A DNA stretch of 64,000 nucleotides from Corynebacterium marambiense (lineage in GTDB: Bacteria; Actinomycetota; Actinomycetes; Mycobacteriales; Mycobacteriaceae), in assembly GCF_016342275.1 (NCBI RefSeq), contig NZ_JAEIOT010000005.1, positions 186,001 to 250,000 of the forward strand, given 5' to 3'. A program made the translations under genes and the position numbers. Positions 16,803 to 25,010 of this stretch are shown in pieces; within the stretch, counting starts at the first letter, position 1, and each line of letters begins with the position of its first letter. Below the pieces are notes generated by a model that searched no databases, was not told the origin of the DNA, and saw only the letters and a list, made by a program, of their open reading frames with translations.

Positions 16803-18737
16803 ATGGCTTCATCCACCTCGCTCTATCAGGCTGTCTGGCAGACAGCAGACACCTACCTTCGCGGTGTCGTGCCCCGCCAGAACTACGGTGATTACATTCT
16901 CCCCTTCACCGTACTGCGCCGGATCGAGTGCCTGCTGGAACCAACCAAAGCGGATGTACTCCAAACGATCAAACACACCACGTTCCCGGAAAACATGTGG
17001 TCGGCTCTGATCCGCTCCGACCATGGCCTGTCCTTCTATAACACCTCGGAGCTGTCACTGGCTGTCATCGGCGGTAGTGATGATCATGTCAAGCAAGGCA
17101 TGCTCACCTACCTCGATTCCTTCTCAGACAATGTCCGCAGTGTCTGGACCGCCTTCAAGTTCCCCGAGCTGCTTACCAAGCTCGAGGAGAACAACGTTCT
17201 GTGGGGTGTGGTCAAACACTTTGCTGGGATCGACCTCTCCGATGAGGCCCTCGGTGAGAATGCCATGGGCAACCTCTTCGAGAACCTCATGTACCGCTCC
17301 TTCAGTGAGAACGGGCAGGTCGCCGGCGAATTCTATACCCCACGTGATGCCATCCGCATGATGGTCGATGTCCTTCTGGCGAGCGATGATGATGGCCTCT
17401 ACGGTCAGGCACCCGCGCGCACGGTCTACGATCCGGCAGCCGGCACCGGTGGCATGCTGCTGGTGGCGAAGCGGGCCATGGAGGAACTCAACCCGAACAT
17501 CGAGGTGTCCGTCTATGGCCAGGAGATGATGGCAGAATCCCTGGCGCTGGGTAAATCCGATCTCATTGTCTCGGGTATATCTCCCGACGCCATCCGTGAC
17601 GGTGACACCCTGGCCAACGATCGCTACGAGGGGGAACTCTACGACTACGTGCTCTCCAATCCGCCCTACGGCACCGACTGGAAACGCTCCAAGGACGCCG
17701 TCGAACGCGAAGCCAAGATCGATGGTTCTCGTTTCAGTCACGGCCTCCCCCCGAAGTCTGATGGGCAGATGCTCTTCCTGAGTCATGTTGTACACAAGCT
17801 CAAAGAAAAAGAACACGGCACCACAAAAGGTGGCCGAGCCGGTGTGGTCACCAACGGCTCACCGCTATTTACCGGCGGCCCACAATCCGGGCCCGATCAG
17901 ATCCGCAACTGGCTGATCAACGGAAACCTCATCGACGCGATCATCGCACTACCCACGGACATGTTCTACAACACCGGCATCGCCACCTACGTGTGGATTC
18001 TGGACAAGAACAAAGAACCCAAGCGCAACGGCAAGATCCAGTTGATCGACGCCACCAGCGTGTGGTCGCCCATGCGCAAGGGCATGGGCAACAAACGCCG
18101 TGAATTCTCTGACCAGGATCGCGAGTTCATCCTCGGCCTCTACAGCGCCTTCGAGGAGGCTGATCCGGAGTATTCCAAGGTGGTAACGCCTGATGACCTT
18201 GGTTTTGTCGATGTGCCCATGTACCGAATCATGCACTATTCAGTGTCCGTCACCGATGACACTGTCGCTGCCGCCATGGATCACAAGCAGGCACTCACCG
18301 GACATGAAGCTGTGATTCGGACCTGCGCTGGTCTTGCGTGGAACGACCTCCCGACCCACCTGCGGAAGGAAGCCAAGGCAGCCGGATTGAAGATGGGTGT
18401 CGGTCTGATCGACCACATCATGACTGCACTCGCCATTGAAGACGAGCACGCCCCAGAGGCAATCGACCGCAAAGGCAACAAGGTCATCGATCCGGCCTCC
18501 AAGATCACCGAGCGTATCCCGCTGGTCGAGGATGTGGATGAGCACATGGTGCGGGAGGTGCTTCCCTTCGCACCTGACCTGGTCTGGGACATGTCTGAGT
18601 CCAAGGTGGGCTATGAGATCCCCATGACCAGGCTATTCTACAAACCGGAAGAGATTCCTTCGTTGGAGGAAATCGACGCGGAAATCGAGACCGTGCTTGA
18701 ATCTATCCGTGCTCGCTTTCAGGAGGTAAAGGAGTGA
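16803..18737 (+). CDS. hsdM: Type I restriction-modification system, methyltransferase subunit HsdM
   Basis: A 644-residue N6-adenine methyltransferase subunit. Residues 1-150 are the HsdM N-terminal helical domain (SLYQAVWQTADTYLRG, YILPFTVLRRIECLLEP). SAM motif I (DPAAGTGGML) starts at residue 210 and catalytic motif IV NPPYG at residue 286. AGGA stands just before ATG 16803. It works with HsdS to methylate the host sequence and is required for HsdR activity. Its last four bases overlap hsdS. Confidence 0.95.
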   Translation: MASSTSLYQAVWQTADTYLRGVVPRQNYGDYILPFTVLRRIECLLEPTKADVLQTIKHTTFPENMWSALIRSDHGLSFYNTSELSLAVIGGSDDHVKQGMLTYLDSFSDNVRSVWTAFKFPELLTKLEENNVLWGVVKHFAGIDLSDEALGENAMGNLFENLMYRSFSENGQVAGEFYTPRDAIRMMVDVLLASDDDGLYGQAPARTVYDPAAGTGGMLLVAKRAMEELNPNIEVSVYGQEMMAESLALGKSDLIVSGISPDAIRDGDTLANDRYEGELYDYVLSNPPYGTDWKRSKDAVEREAKIDGSRFSHGLPPKSDGQMLFLSHVVHKLKEKEHGTTKGGRAGVVTNGSPLFTGGPQSGPDQIRNWLINGNLIDAIIALPTDMFYNTGIATYVWILDKNKEPKRNGKIQLIDATSVWSPMRKGMGNKRREFSDQDREFILGLYSAFEEADPEYSKVVTPDDLGFVDVPMYRIMHYSVSVTDDTVAAAMDHKQALTGHEAVIRTCAGLAWNDLPTHLRKEAKAAGLKMGVGLIDHIMTALAIEDEHAPEAIDRKGNKVIDPASKITERIPLVEDVDEHMVREVLPFAPDLVWDMSESKVGYEIPMTRLFYKPEEIPSLEEIDAEIETVLESIRARFQEVKE

Positions 18738-19936
18738 GCGAGGCTGTAGGCAGAGTCGGTCTTGTGTCTGACCTTCTTCGAAGGGGAATTTCTCCTGAAT
18801 ATTCGGATGTCGGAATTCCAGTGGTCAACCAGAAATGTATTCGCTCGCAAGGAGTGCTGGATCTTGAATACGTGCGGATGCACGATGAATATAATCGAGA
18901 GTTGCCTGAGGAACTATTGATTCAACCTGGGGATATTTTAATTAATTCCACAGGAACTGGAACTTTGGGCCGTTCTTGCGTAGTTGAGGGGTTGGAGACA
19001 AGAATAACATGGGATAGTCATGTGACTCTTGTCAGGCCGGACAGAGAATATGTATGCTCTTCTTACTTGGCTTGGGTGATTTTCTCGGAAGAACAGAGAT
19101 TTGTCGAATTGAGTGTGGGAAGTACAAATCAGGTCGAACTTTCCAGGCGTACGATTTTCAATATCCCATTTAAGATCCCAGCCTTGGAAACTCAACAGCG
19201 CATCGCTGACTACCTGGATCGGGAGACAGTCGAGATCGATGCTGCGGTTGCTGATCTGGATAGGTATGTGGGGCTGCTAGAGAAGCGGCGACACTGCATT
19301 GTTGAATCTTTACTGAGTGAGGCGCGGTCCCAGATGTGTCCGGTGGGATTGATTGCAAGCGTAACTCTCGGAAAGATGGTGTCTAATAGGAGAGTGCAAA
19401 CTGACGATGTGGTACAAAACTATCTTCGCGCAGCCCATGTGCAGCCCGGGGGTCGACTGGATTTTTCTGTACCTCAAAAGAAGATGCCCTTCGCGGAACA
19501 TGAATCACGCCGGTTAAATCTAGTCGCGGGTGATATTGTTGTTGTTGAAGGCGGGGCCGGGTTTGGCAGGAGTGCTTATCTCGACTCGGATTTGCCCAAT
19601 TGGGGATTTCAGAACTCTATAAATAGAGTCCGGGTACTAGTTGATAAAGCGGACCCTAGATTTGTGAACTTTATGTTAATGAGGGCTCTTTTGGATGGAT
19701 CTATCGGAATTGAAACCGACACCGCGACGATTCCTCATTTCACCGCCGAAAAGCTATCTCGTTTCCGTATTCCCTTCCCATCCCTGGAAACCCAGAAACG
19801 CATCGCTGACCACCTGGATCGGGAGACCGCCGAGATTGACTCCCTCATCGCCGAGTCCAGGAAACTCCGTGATCTTCTGCTCAAGCGTCGTTCCGTTCTT
19901 ATTACTGAGGTCGTTACCGGCCGGAAGCAGGTGTAG
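18734..19936 (+). CDS. hsdS: Type I restriction-modification system, specificity subunit HsdS
   Basis: A 400-residue specificity subunit with the usual two halves: target recognition domain 1 (residues about 5-150), central conserved helix region (LETQQRIADYLDRETVEID, about 151-200), domain 2 (about 205-350) and the C-terminal conserved helix (LETQKRIADHLDRETAEID). Start GTG overlaps the hsdM stop. The recognition domains are visibly richer in A/T than hsdM and hsdR, as expected for parts exchanged horizontally. The DNA target cannot be told from the sequence. Confidence 0.93.
   Translation: MSEAVGRVGLVSDLLRRGISPEYSDVGIPVVNQKCIRSQGVLDLEYVRMHDEYNRELPEELLIQPGDILINSTGTGTLGRSCVVEGLETRITWDSHVTLVRPDREYVCSSYLAWVIFSEEQRFVELSVGSTNQVELSRRTIFNIPFKIPALETQQRIADYLDRETVEIDAAVADLDRYVGLLEKRRHCIVESLLSEARSQMCPVGLIASVTLGKMVSNRRVQTDDVVQNYLRAAHVQPGGRLDFSVPQKKMPFAEHESRRLNLVAGDIVVVEGGAGFGRSAYLDSDLPNWGFQNSINRVRVLVDKADPRFVNFMLMRALLDGSIGIETDTATIPHFTAEKLSRFRIPFPSLETQKRIADHLDRETAEIDSLIAESRKLRDLLLKRRSVLITEVVTGRKQV
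19184..19227 (+). repeat. Direct repeat in hsdS, copy 1 (copy 2 at 19784-19827)
   Basis: A 44-base segment encoding LETQ(Q/K)RIADxLDRET recurs exactly 600 bases downstream with few differences. The spacing is a multiple of three, so recombination between copies could exchange or delete a recognition domain in frame. Confidence 0.8.
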
Positions 19937-19938
19937 TC

Positions 19939-22900
19939 ATGGGTATCCAGTCCACAATGGAGCAGGCATTCGAGGAAGCCATTGTCAGCCACCTTGCCGC
20001 CCACGGGTGGCTCCACGACGTCGGTAGCAGCGCCGGGTGGGATAAGGCCCGTGCACTGTACGTCCCAGACGTGCTGTACTGGATTGAAACCCAGTACCCC
20101 GAGGAGTTCGCCAAAGCGGTACCTGGATCGTTGACGGGTGTACAGCGTGACGTCTATGTCGCAAAGCTCCTTGACCGATTGACGCAAGTGTTGGACAAGG
20201 CACCCATCCTCAACGCTCGGACGAAGAAAGTCCAGCAGGGTCTCCTCGGTACTCTGAGAAATGGTTTTTCTCACGCCCAGCGTGGCCAGATGAAGGCCAC
20301 CTTTGGACCGATGGTGGCCTTTCCGCCCGAGAATCCGCTCTACACCGGTGCCATCGAGCAGGCGATGCACAACCGGCTGCGCGTACTGCGTCAGGTCCCT
20401 TTCGACGTAGCTGGTACCGACACTCTTGATCTGGTCTTGACCGTCAATGGTATTCCCGTGGCTACTTTGGAGTTGAAGACTGACAACACCCAGGCAGTGC
20501 GCGATGCCGTCAAGCAGTACAAGGTTGATCGGAAGCCGACGAAGAACCGCCCTCTGCTCAAGCCGGGCCGCGCGCTGGTGCATTTCGCGGTGTCCAACCA
20601 GGAGGTCTACATGACTACGGTGCTGGCTGGTCTGGATACCTTCTTCCTGCCCTTCAATCAGGGCAACGACGGTCATGCGGGCAATCCTGCGAACCCCATG
20701 GGCTCAGACACCGCGTATCTGTGGGAGGAGGTCTTCGAACCTGAGCTGTTCCTGCGTATTCTGCGTGACTACGCGCTATGGGAGCCGTCCTCCAAAGGCA
20801 ACAAGGGACGGCTGGTGTTCCCTCGCTACCACCAGTTGCGGGCCACCGAGAAAGTCATTGGTGACATCGCCGAGCGCGGTGCTGGCGGTCGCTACCTGAT
20901 CCAGCACTCCGCTGGCTCCGGTAAGACCAAGACCATCGCTTGGCTTGCGCACCGGGCCGGGCGCTTCATTGATTCCTCAGGTAAACCGGTGTTCGATTCA
21001 GTCATCGTCGTCACGGACCGCACCGTGCTCGACGACAACATCAAGGAAGGCCTGGACCTGCTGCGGGCCTCCGAGGGGCTGGTCGTCAACGTCGACAACA
21101 AACTCGGATCCAAGTCAAAGACACTCGAGGCGGCCCTGACCCAGGGTGGGCACATCATTTCCTGCACCATCCAGACTTTCCCTGCTCTGGCGAAAATGAT
21201 GGAAAAATCACCTGCCCTGGCCGGGCGCAACTATTGCATCATCATGGACGAGGCGCACTCCTCCCAGCACGGTGAAGCGGCGACCCGGTTGCGTGAGATT
21301 CTCGTTGATGCGGAGATTCCTGACGGCGAGGACATCTCTGCCGATGATGTCCTGCTGGCCATGGATAAGGCGGTGGCCAACTCGCCGAACCTGAGCTTCA
21401 TCGCACTCACGGCCACCCCGAAGCCGAAGACGTTGGCGGCGTACGGAGCTGAGGACCCGAACAACCCTGACCGCCGAGTAGCGTTCGATACGTACCAGAT
21501 GAGTCAGGCCATCGAAGAGGGATTCATCCTCGACGTTTTGGCCAACTACTCCACCTATGCCATGTTTGCCCGTATCCGCGACGAACTCGGCCGTGAGGAC
21601 ACCGTCAATTTTGGTGAAGCGGTATCTGACATGGTGCGCTTTGTGCGCATGCACCCGACCTCGATTGCCCAGAAGGTCGAGGTGACTGTCGAGCACTTCC
21701 GTCGCAATGTCATGCATCACCTCAACGGGACCGCCAAGGCAATGGTGGTGGCGGCGGACCGGATGTCGGCTGCCACGTGGTCGCACAAGATGAACGAGTA
21801 CATCGCCAAGCGGGGATACAAGGATATGACCACCCTGGTGGCGTTCTCCGGGTCACTGACCTACGGGGAAGGCGACGACGCCATGGAGATCACCGAAGCC
21901 TCGATGAATGGTGTGCGCGACACTGCTCTGCACTTCCGGGAGCACGACGAAGCCAAGGTGCTCATCGTCGCGAACAAGTTCCAGACTGGGTTCGATGAGC
22001 CGCGTCTCTGTGCCATGTATGTTGACCGCAAGCTTTCAGGTGTCCAGGCCGTGCAGACCCTGTCACGGTTGAATCGGGTGTTTCCGGACAAGCCGAAGCC
22101 GATGGTCGTCGACTTCATCAATGAGCCTTCGTCCATCCTCGAGGCCTTCACGCCCTACTACCGAGATGCCCACATTGAGGATGAGATCCCGGCGAATGCT
22201 CTGGCTGATCTGGGTGACATTCTCGATGCAGCCGCGTTCTACACCCCGGAGGAACTTGATACGCTCGCTGACGCCTACATTGCGCGCAAGGATGCCGAGA
22301 CCCTGCAAGGGCTCGTGTCACCCATCCGGGACCGGTGGAACAAACACATGCGCGATGCCCGTATGAAGCACGACAAGGAAGCGTACGAGACCGGCAAGTC
22401 CTTTAGGGCTAACCTCATCAAGTACGCCCATGCGTGGGAGTTCCTCAGCCAGATCGTCGACTTCCAGGACGCCCTGCTGCACAAGAGAGCCATTGTGGCG
22501 GGCCTGCTGTCGAAGAACCTCAATCTCGAGCGCCAGGATGACGATGATGACTACACCGTCGGTATCGAGCTGGTCGGTGTGGCGGTGGAACCGGTTTCTG
22601 ACGCCTCTGATCTTGGTCTGGCTAGTGAAGATACCGACGGTAAGCTCGAGCTACCGGGTTTTGATGGCCGCCCGGTGGGTGAGAACTCACCGGTTCAGGC
22701 TGCTTTTGACGAGGCGGTGGATCAGGTCAATCAGCTCATGGCGGCTCTAGGTCTCGAAGGCTCGTCAGAAGCGGCAGGATCGGCGATTCGTGCGAGCTAC
22801 GGCATCCTTGTGGAGGACAAGACCGTGCAGGCACTTGCCAGGGAGAACGACCCTTCCCAGATTGCCGGTACAGACGCCTTCAAAAACAAGGGCTTCGGTG

Positions 22901-23034
22901 CCATCGTCCAGGCAGCCCGGGAGTCTCAGGAGGTCTTCGAGGCCATCACGGCTGACCCGGACAACCTCGACAAGTTCCTCGAGGTGCTGGCGCACATGAT
23001 CGTGGCAGCCAAGGATGAGCAGGAATCTCAGTAG
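19939..23034 (+). CDS. hsdR: Type I restriction-modification system, endonuclease subunit HsdR
   Basis: A 1031-residue motor-nuclease. The PD-(D/E)xK nuclease domain has ELK at residues 178-180; the translocase has Walker A SAGSGKT at about 324, DEAH at about 437, motif III LTATP and motif VI QTLSRLNRVFP. The C-terminal 250 residues are the helical HsdM-binding region. It begins two bases after hsdS ends. All motor and nuclease motifs are intact, so the system looks active. Confidence 0.95.
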   Translation: MGIQSTMEQAFEEAIVSHLAAHGWLHDVGSSAGWDKARALYVPDVLYWIETQYPEEFAKAVPGSLTGVQRDVYVAKLLDRLTQVLDKAPILNARTKKVQQGLLGTLRNGFSHAQRGQMKATFGPMVAFPPENPLYTGAIEQAMHNRLRVLRQVPFDVAGTDTLDLVLTVNGIPVATLELKTDNTQAVRDAVKQYKVDRKPTKNRPLLKPGRALVHFAVSNQEVYMTTVLAGLDTFFLPFNQGNDGHAGNPANPMGSDTAYLWEEVFEPELFLRILRDYALWEPSSKGNKGRLVFPRYHQLRATEKVIGDIAERGAGGRYLIQHSAGSGKTKTIAWLAHRAGRFIDSSGKPVFDSVIVVTDRTVLDDNIKEGLDLLRASEGLVVNVDNKLGSKSKTLEAALTQGGHIISCTIQTFPALAKMMEKSPALAGRNYCIIMDEAHSSQHGEAATRLREILVDAEIPDGEDISADDVLLAMDKAVANSPNLSFIALTATPKPKTLAAYGAEDPNNPDRRVAFDTYQMSQAIEEGFILDVLANYSTYAMFARIRDELGREDTVNFGEAVSDMVRFVRMHPTSIAQKVEVTVEHFRRNVMHHLNGTAKAMVVAADRMSAATWSHKMNEYIAKRGYKDMTTLVAFSGSLTYGEGDDAMEITEASMNGVRDTALHFREHDEAKVLIVANKFQTGFDEPRLCAMYVDRKLSGVQAVQTLSRLNRVFPDKPKPMVVDFINEPSSILEAFTPYYRDAHIEDEIPANALADLGDILDAAAFYTPEELDTLADAYIARKDAETLQGLVSPIRDRWNKHMRDARMKHDKEAYETGKSFRANLIKYAHAWEFLSQIVDFQDALLHKRAIVAGLLSKNLNLERQDDDDDYTVGIELVGVAVEPVSDASDLGLASEDTDGKLELPGFDGRPVGENSPVQAAFDEAVDQVNQLMAALGLEGSSEAAGSAIRASYGILVEDKTVQALARENDPSQIAGTDAFKNKGFGAIVQAARESQEVFEAITADPDNLDKFLEVLAHMIVAAKDEQESQ

Positions 23035-23044
23035 TCATCACGAC

Positions 23045-23083
23045 GGGCGTCCCGTGCCAGACCACTGGCATGGGACGCCCTTG
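23045..23083 (+). terminator. Terminator of the hsd operon
   Basis: GGGCGTCCCGTGCCAG and CTGGCATGGGACGCCC form a 16-base stem with one G-U pair and the loop ACCA, followed by TTGTG. It directly follows the hsdR stop. Confidence 0.8.
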
Positions 23084-23487
23084 TGCTGCTAGTGGCAACG
23101 GTCACGATGTGATGGGAATGCAGTAGTCGGACTATTTCCAAGATGATGGCGAAATGACGCACTGATACCTACATAGACTGGATCGCATTCGATCGCTCAG
23201 GGGGAGGGGACGGCCGGAGAACCGGGCCGCTACGAATGGAGGCAAAGCAGTCTGCAAGGGTATGAACAAACGTCATCCCGTGTTCCGGAAAAGCTAGAGC
23301 ATGGTAATTCCGGCTGGTTTTAAGCTTCGTCGGTCGGCTATCGAGTGCCGCCGGACCACACTTCCTCGTCACCACGAGGTGCCACCGCCGATTGGCTCTG
23401 GCGAACTCACCGGATTGGACAGTCGATCGTTCAGCAACACAGTCACTTCATCGGCCGGATGGCCGATCCGCCCGTGAGCGACGTGGA
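23084..23487. other. Non-coding stretch after the hsd operon
   Basis: About 400 bases without a supportable gene; short open frames have no ribosome sites and no family-like composition. With the stretch before hsdM it frames the restriction island. Confidence 0.5.
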
Positions 23488-23531
23488 AAACCGCCCGCCC
23501 CACCGGGTGCAAACGGTGGGGCGGGCGGTTT
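23488..23531 (-). terminator. Strong terminator of the alpha/beta hydrolase gene
   Basis: A perfect 18-base stem (AAACCGCCCGCCCCACCG with its complement) around an eight-base loop. On the minus strand it is followed by TTTTCC; on the plus strand by TCTTGT, so it may work both ways. Confidence 0.85.
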
Positions 23532-23557
23532 CTTGTCCGGTTGTTGTCCGGGCGGGA

Positions 23558-24355
23558 TCAGACCGCCGCGGTGAAGTGATTCGCCAGCAGTTGATTCACC
23601 ACGGCCGCCTGCTCCACGTTGACGAGGTGGGCGGCCGGGCTCACGGACTCGAGACGGGCACCGGGGATCCCGTCGGCGAGGACCCGTACCACGTCCGGCG
23701 GGGTGGAGGGGTCGTCGGTGGCGGAGATGACCAGCGTCGGGGCGCTGATCTCACCCAGCCGGGGGCGGGAGTCGAACTCGGCGAGTGCCTCGCAGCACGC
23801 CGCGTAGCCCTCGTCCGGGCAGGCGGACACCATCGCCTCATAGTCAGCGAAGGCTCCGGCCTCACCGAACGTCGGTGTGAACCAGTTGTGTGCGACGGTG
23901 TCCGCCAGGGCCTTCGTCCCCTCCGCACGCACGGTGGCGGCCTTGTCCCGCCACGTCCGTTCTTCACCGAACTTCGCCGCGGTGGACACCAGCGTCAGGC
24001 TGGTTACCCGTTCCGGGGCGTCGAGGGCGATCTGCTGGGCGATTGCACCGCCGAGGGAGAGGCCGACGAAGTGGGCACGCCGGACCCGCAGATCGTCGAG
24101 GGTCGCCAGCACGTCCGCCGCGAGATCCGGCATCGAGTAGGGTCCGTCCGGCACCGGGGAGGCGCCGTGACCACGAAGATCCACGGCCACCAGCGGCCAC
24201 TTCTCCGACAGCGGGCCGATCTGCTCGTCCCACATCGAACGGTCGGAACCGAGAGATCCGATGAGGACCACGGGGATGGCGTCCGCTGTTTCCCCGGTGA
24301 GTTTCACGTCGAGACGGATGGTGGATCGTCGGGTTGTATCGGTTTTCTCGGACAT
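23558..24355 (-). CDS. Alpha/beta hydrolase, 3-oxoadipate enol-lactonase-like
   Basis: A 265-residue hydrolase from ATG 24355 (the ORF could start 19 codons earlier). GSLGSDRSMWDEQI is the oxyanion/entry motif typical of PcaD-like enol-lactonases, GLSLGG holds the nucleophile Ser, DDPSTP the Asp and AAHLVNVE the His. PcaD hydrolyses 3-oxoadipate enol-lactone in the protocatechuate branch of the beta-ketoadipate pathway, but no other pca genes are nearby, so the true substrate is open. Confidence 0.8.
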   Translation of the reverse strand: MSEKTDTTRRSTIRLDVKLTGETADAIPVVLIGSLGSDRSMWDEQIGPLSEKWPLVAVDLRGHGASPVPDGPYSMPDLAADVLATLDDLRVRRAHFVGLSLGGAIAQQIALDAPERVTSLTLVSTAAKFGEERTWRDKAATVRAEGTKALADTVAHNWFTPTFGEAGAFADYEAMVSACPDEGYAACCEALAEFDSRPRLGEISAPTLVISATDDPSTPPDVVRVLADGIPGARLESVSPAAHLVNVEQAAVVNQLLANHFTAAV

Positions 24356-24469
24356 GGCTCGGTTCATCCTTCCCTTCACCCCGGCAGCTGCCGGGTAGTG
24401 TGGTTTCGTCATACTCGGAATACCGCCGAGTGTAGTGACGCGAGAGGCTCCCGGGGGAGGTGACGGACG

Positions 24470-24634
24470 TCAGTGGCGCCCGAAGATCCGGGAGAGGAAT
24501 CCGGTCGCGGGTTCATCGGCGTGCCCCGGGCACCGCTCCGATTTCGGGACGTTGCGCATGACCTGGTCGACGTGTTGGCCGCATCCGGCCCAGGTGGTTT
24601 TTCCGCATTTGCGGCAGGTGACTGCTCTACACAT
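24470..24634 (-). CDS. Small Cys-rich zinc-ribbon-like protein
   Basis: A 54-residue protein with a perfect AAGGAG ribosome site before ATG 24634. It begins MCRAVTCRKCGKTTWAGCGQ and continues HVDQVMRNVP...ERCPGH, giving CxxC (TCRKC), C-G and CPGH metal-ligand candidates. Proteins with this opening are known as short conserved ORFs in actinobacteria and other bacteria, without an assigned function. It lies about 50 bp downstream of the CsoR/CstR-family gene in the same direction, suggesting a shared transcript. Confidence 0.8.
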   Translation of the reverse strand: MCRAVTCRKCGKTTWAGCGQHVDQVMRNVPKSERCPGHADEPATGFLSRIFGRH

Positions 24635-24685
24635 GGTGTTCTCCTTAATTGGGTTCGTGGATTGTGTGGGGTGGGGATCGGGTGC

Positions 24686-24958
24686 TCAGGCGAGCATGAG
24701 GAAGAGTTTCTCCAGCTCCTCGGGGGTGAGATCACCGTCCTTCCGGGAGTCCTCGTCCCGGATGCAGCCCTTCATCGCTCCGGAGATGATGGCGTAGCCG
24801 GCGCGGTCCAGTGCGGAGCTCAGCGCCGCCAGCTGGGTGACGACGTCCCTGCAGGGAGCACCGGATTCGGCCGCCTCGATGACGGCGTTCAGTTGTCCGC
24901 GGGCGCGGCGCAGCCGGTTGAGTATGCGTTTCTTGTCCTCGGGCTGGAATTCGGTCAT
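24686..24958 (-). CDS. CsoR/CstR-family repressor, probably persulfide-sensing
   Basis: A 90-residue four-helix DUF156 protein (DKKRILNRLRRARGQLNAVI, then APCRDVVTQLAALSSALDRA). The copper sensor CsoR uses Cys36, His61 and Cys65; here Cys36 and Cys65 are present, but position 61 is Ala, the pattern of CstR-type sulfur sensors, which form Cys-Cys polysulfide links. The neighbouring CoA-disulfide reductase-rhodanese gene and the GC-tract operator in its promoter support a role in sulfide/persulfide homeostasis. The sensed species is an inference. Confidence 0.88.
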   Translation of the reverse strand: MTEFQPEDKKRILNRLRRARGQLNAVIEAAESGAPCRDVVTQLAALSSALDRAGYAIISGAMKGCIRDEDSRKDGDLTPEELEKLFLMLA

Positions 24959-25010
24959 GGTTTTTCCCCTTCGTCGGGATGGTGTCCGGTGCTAGTGGCT
25001 GCCGTGCGGG

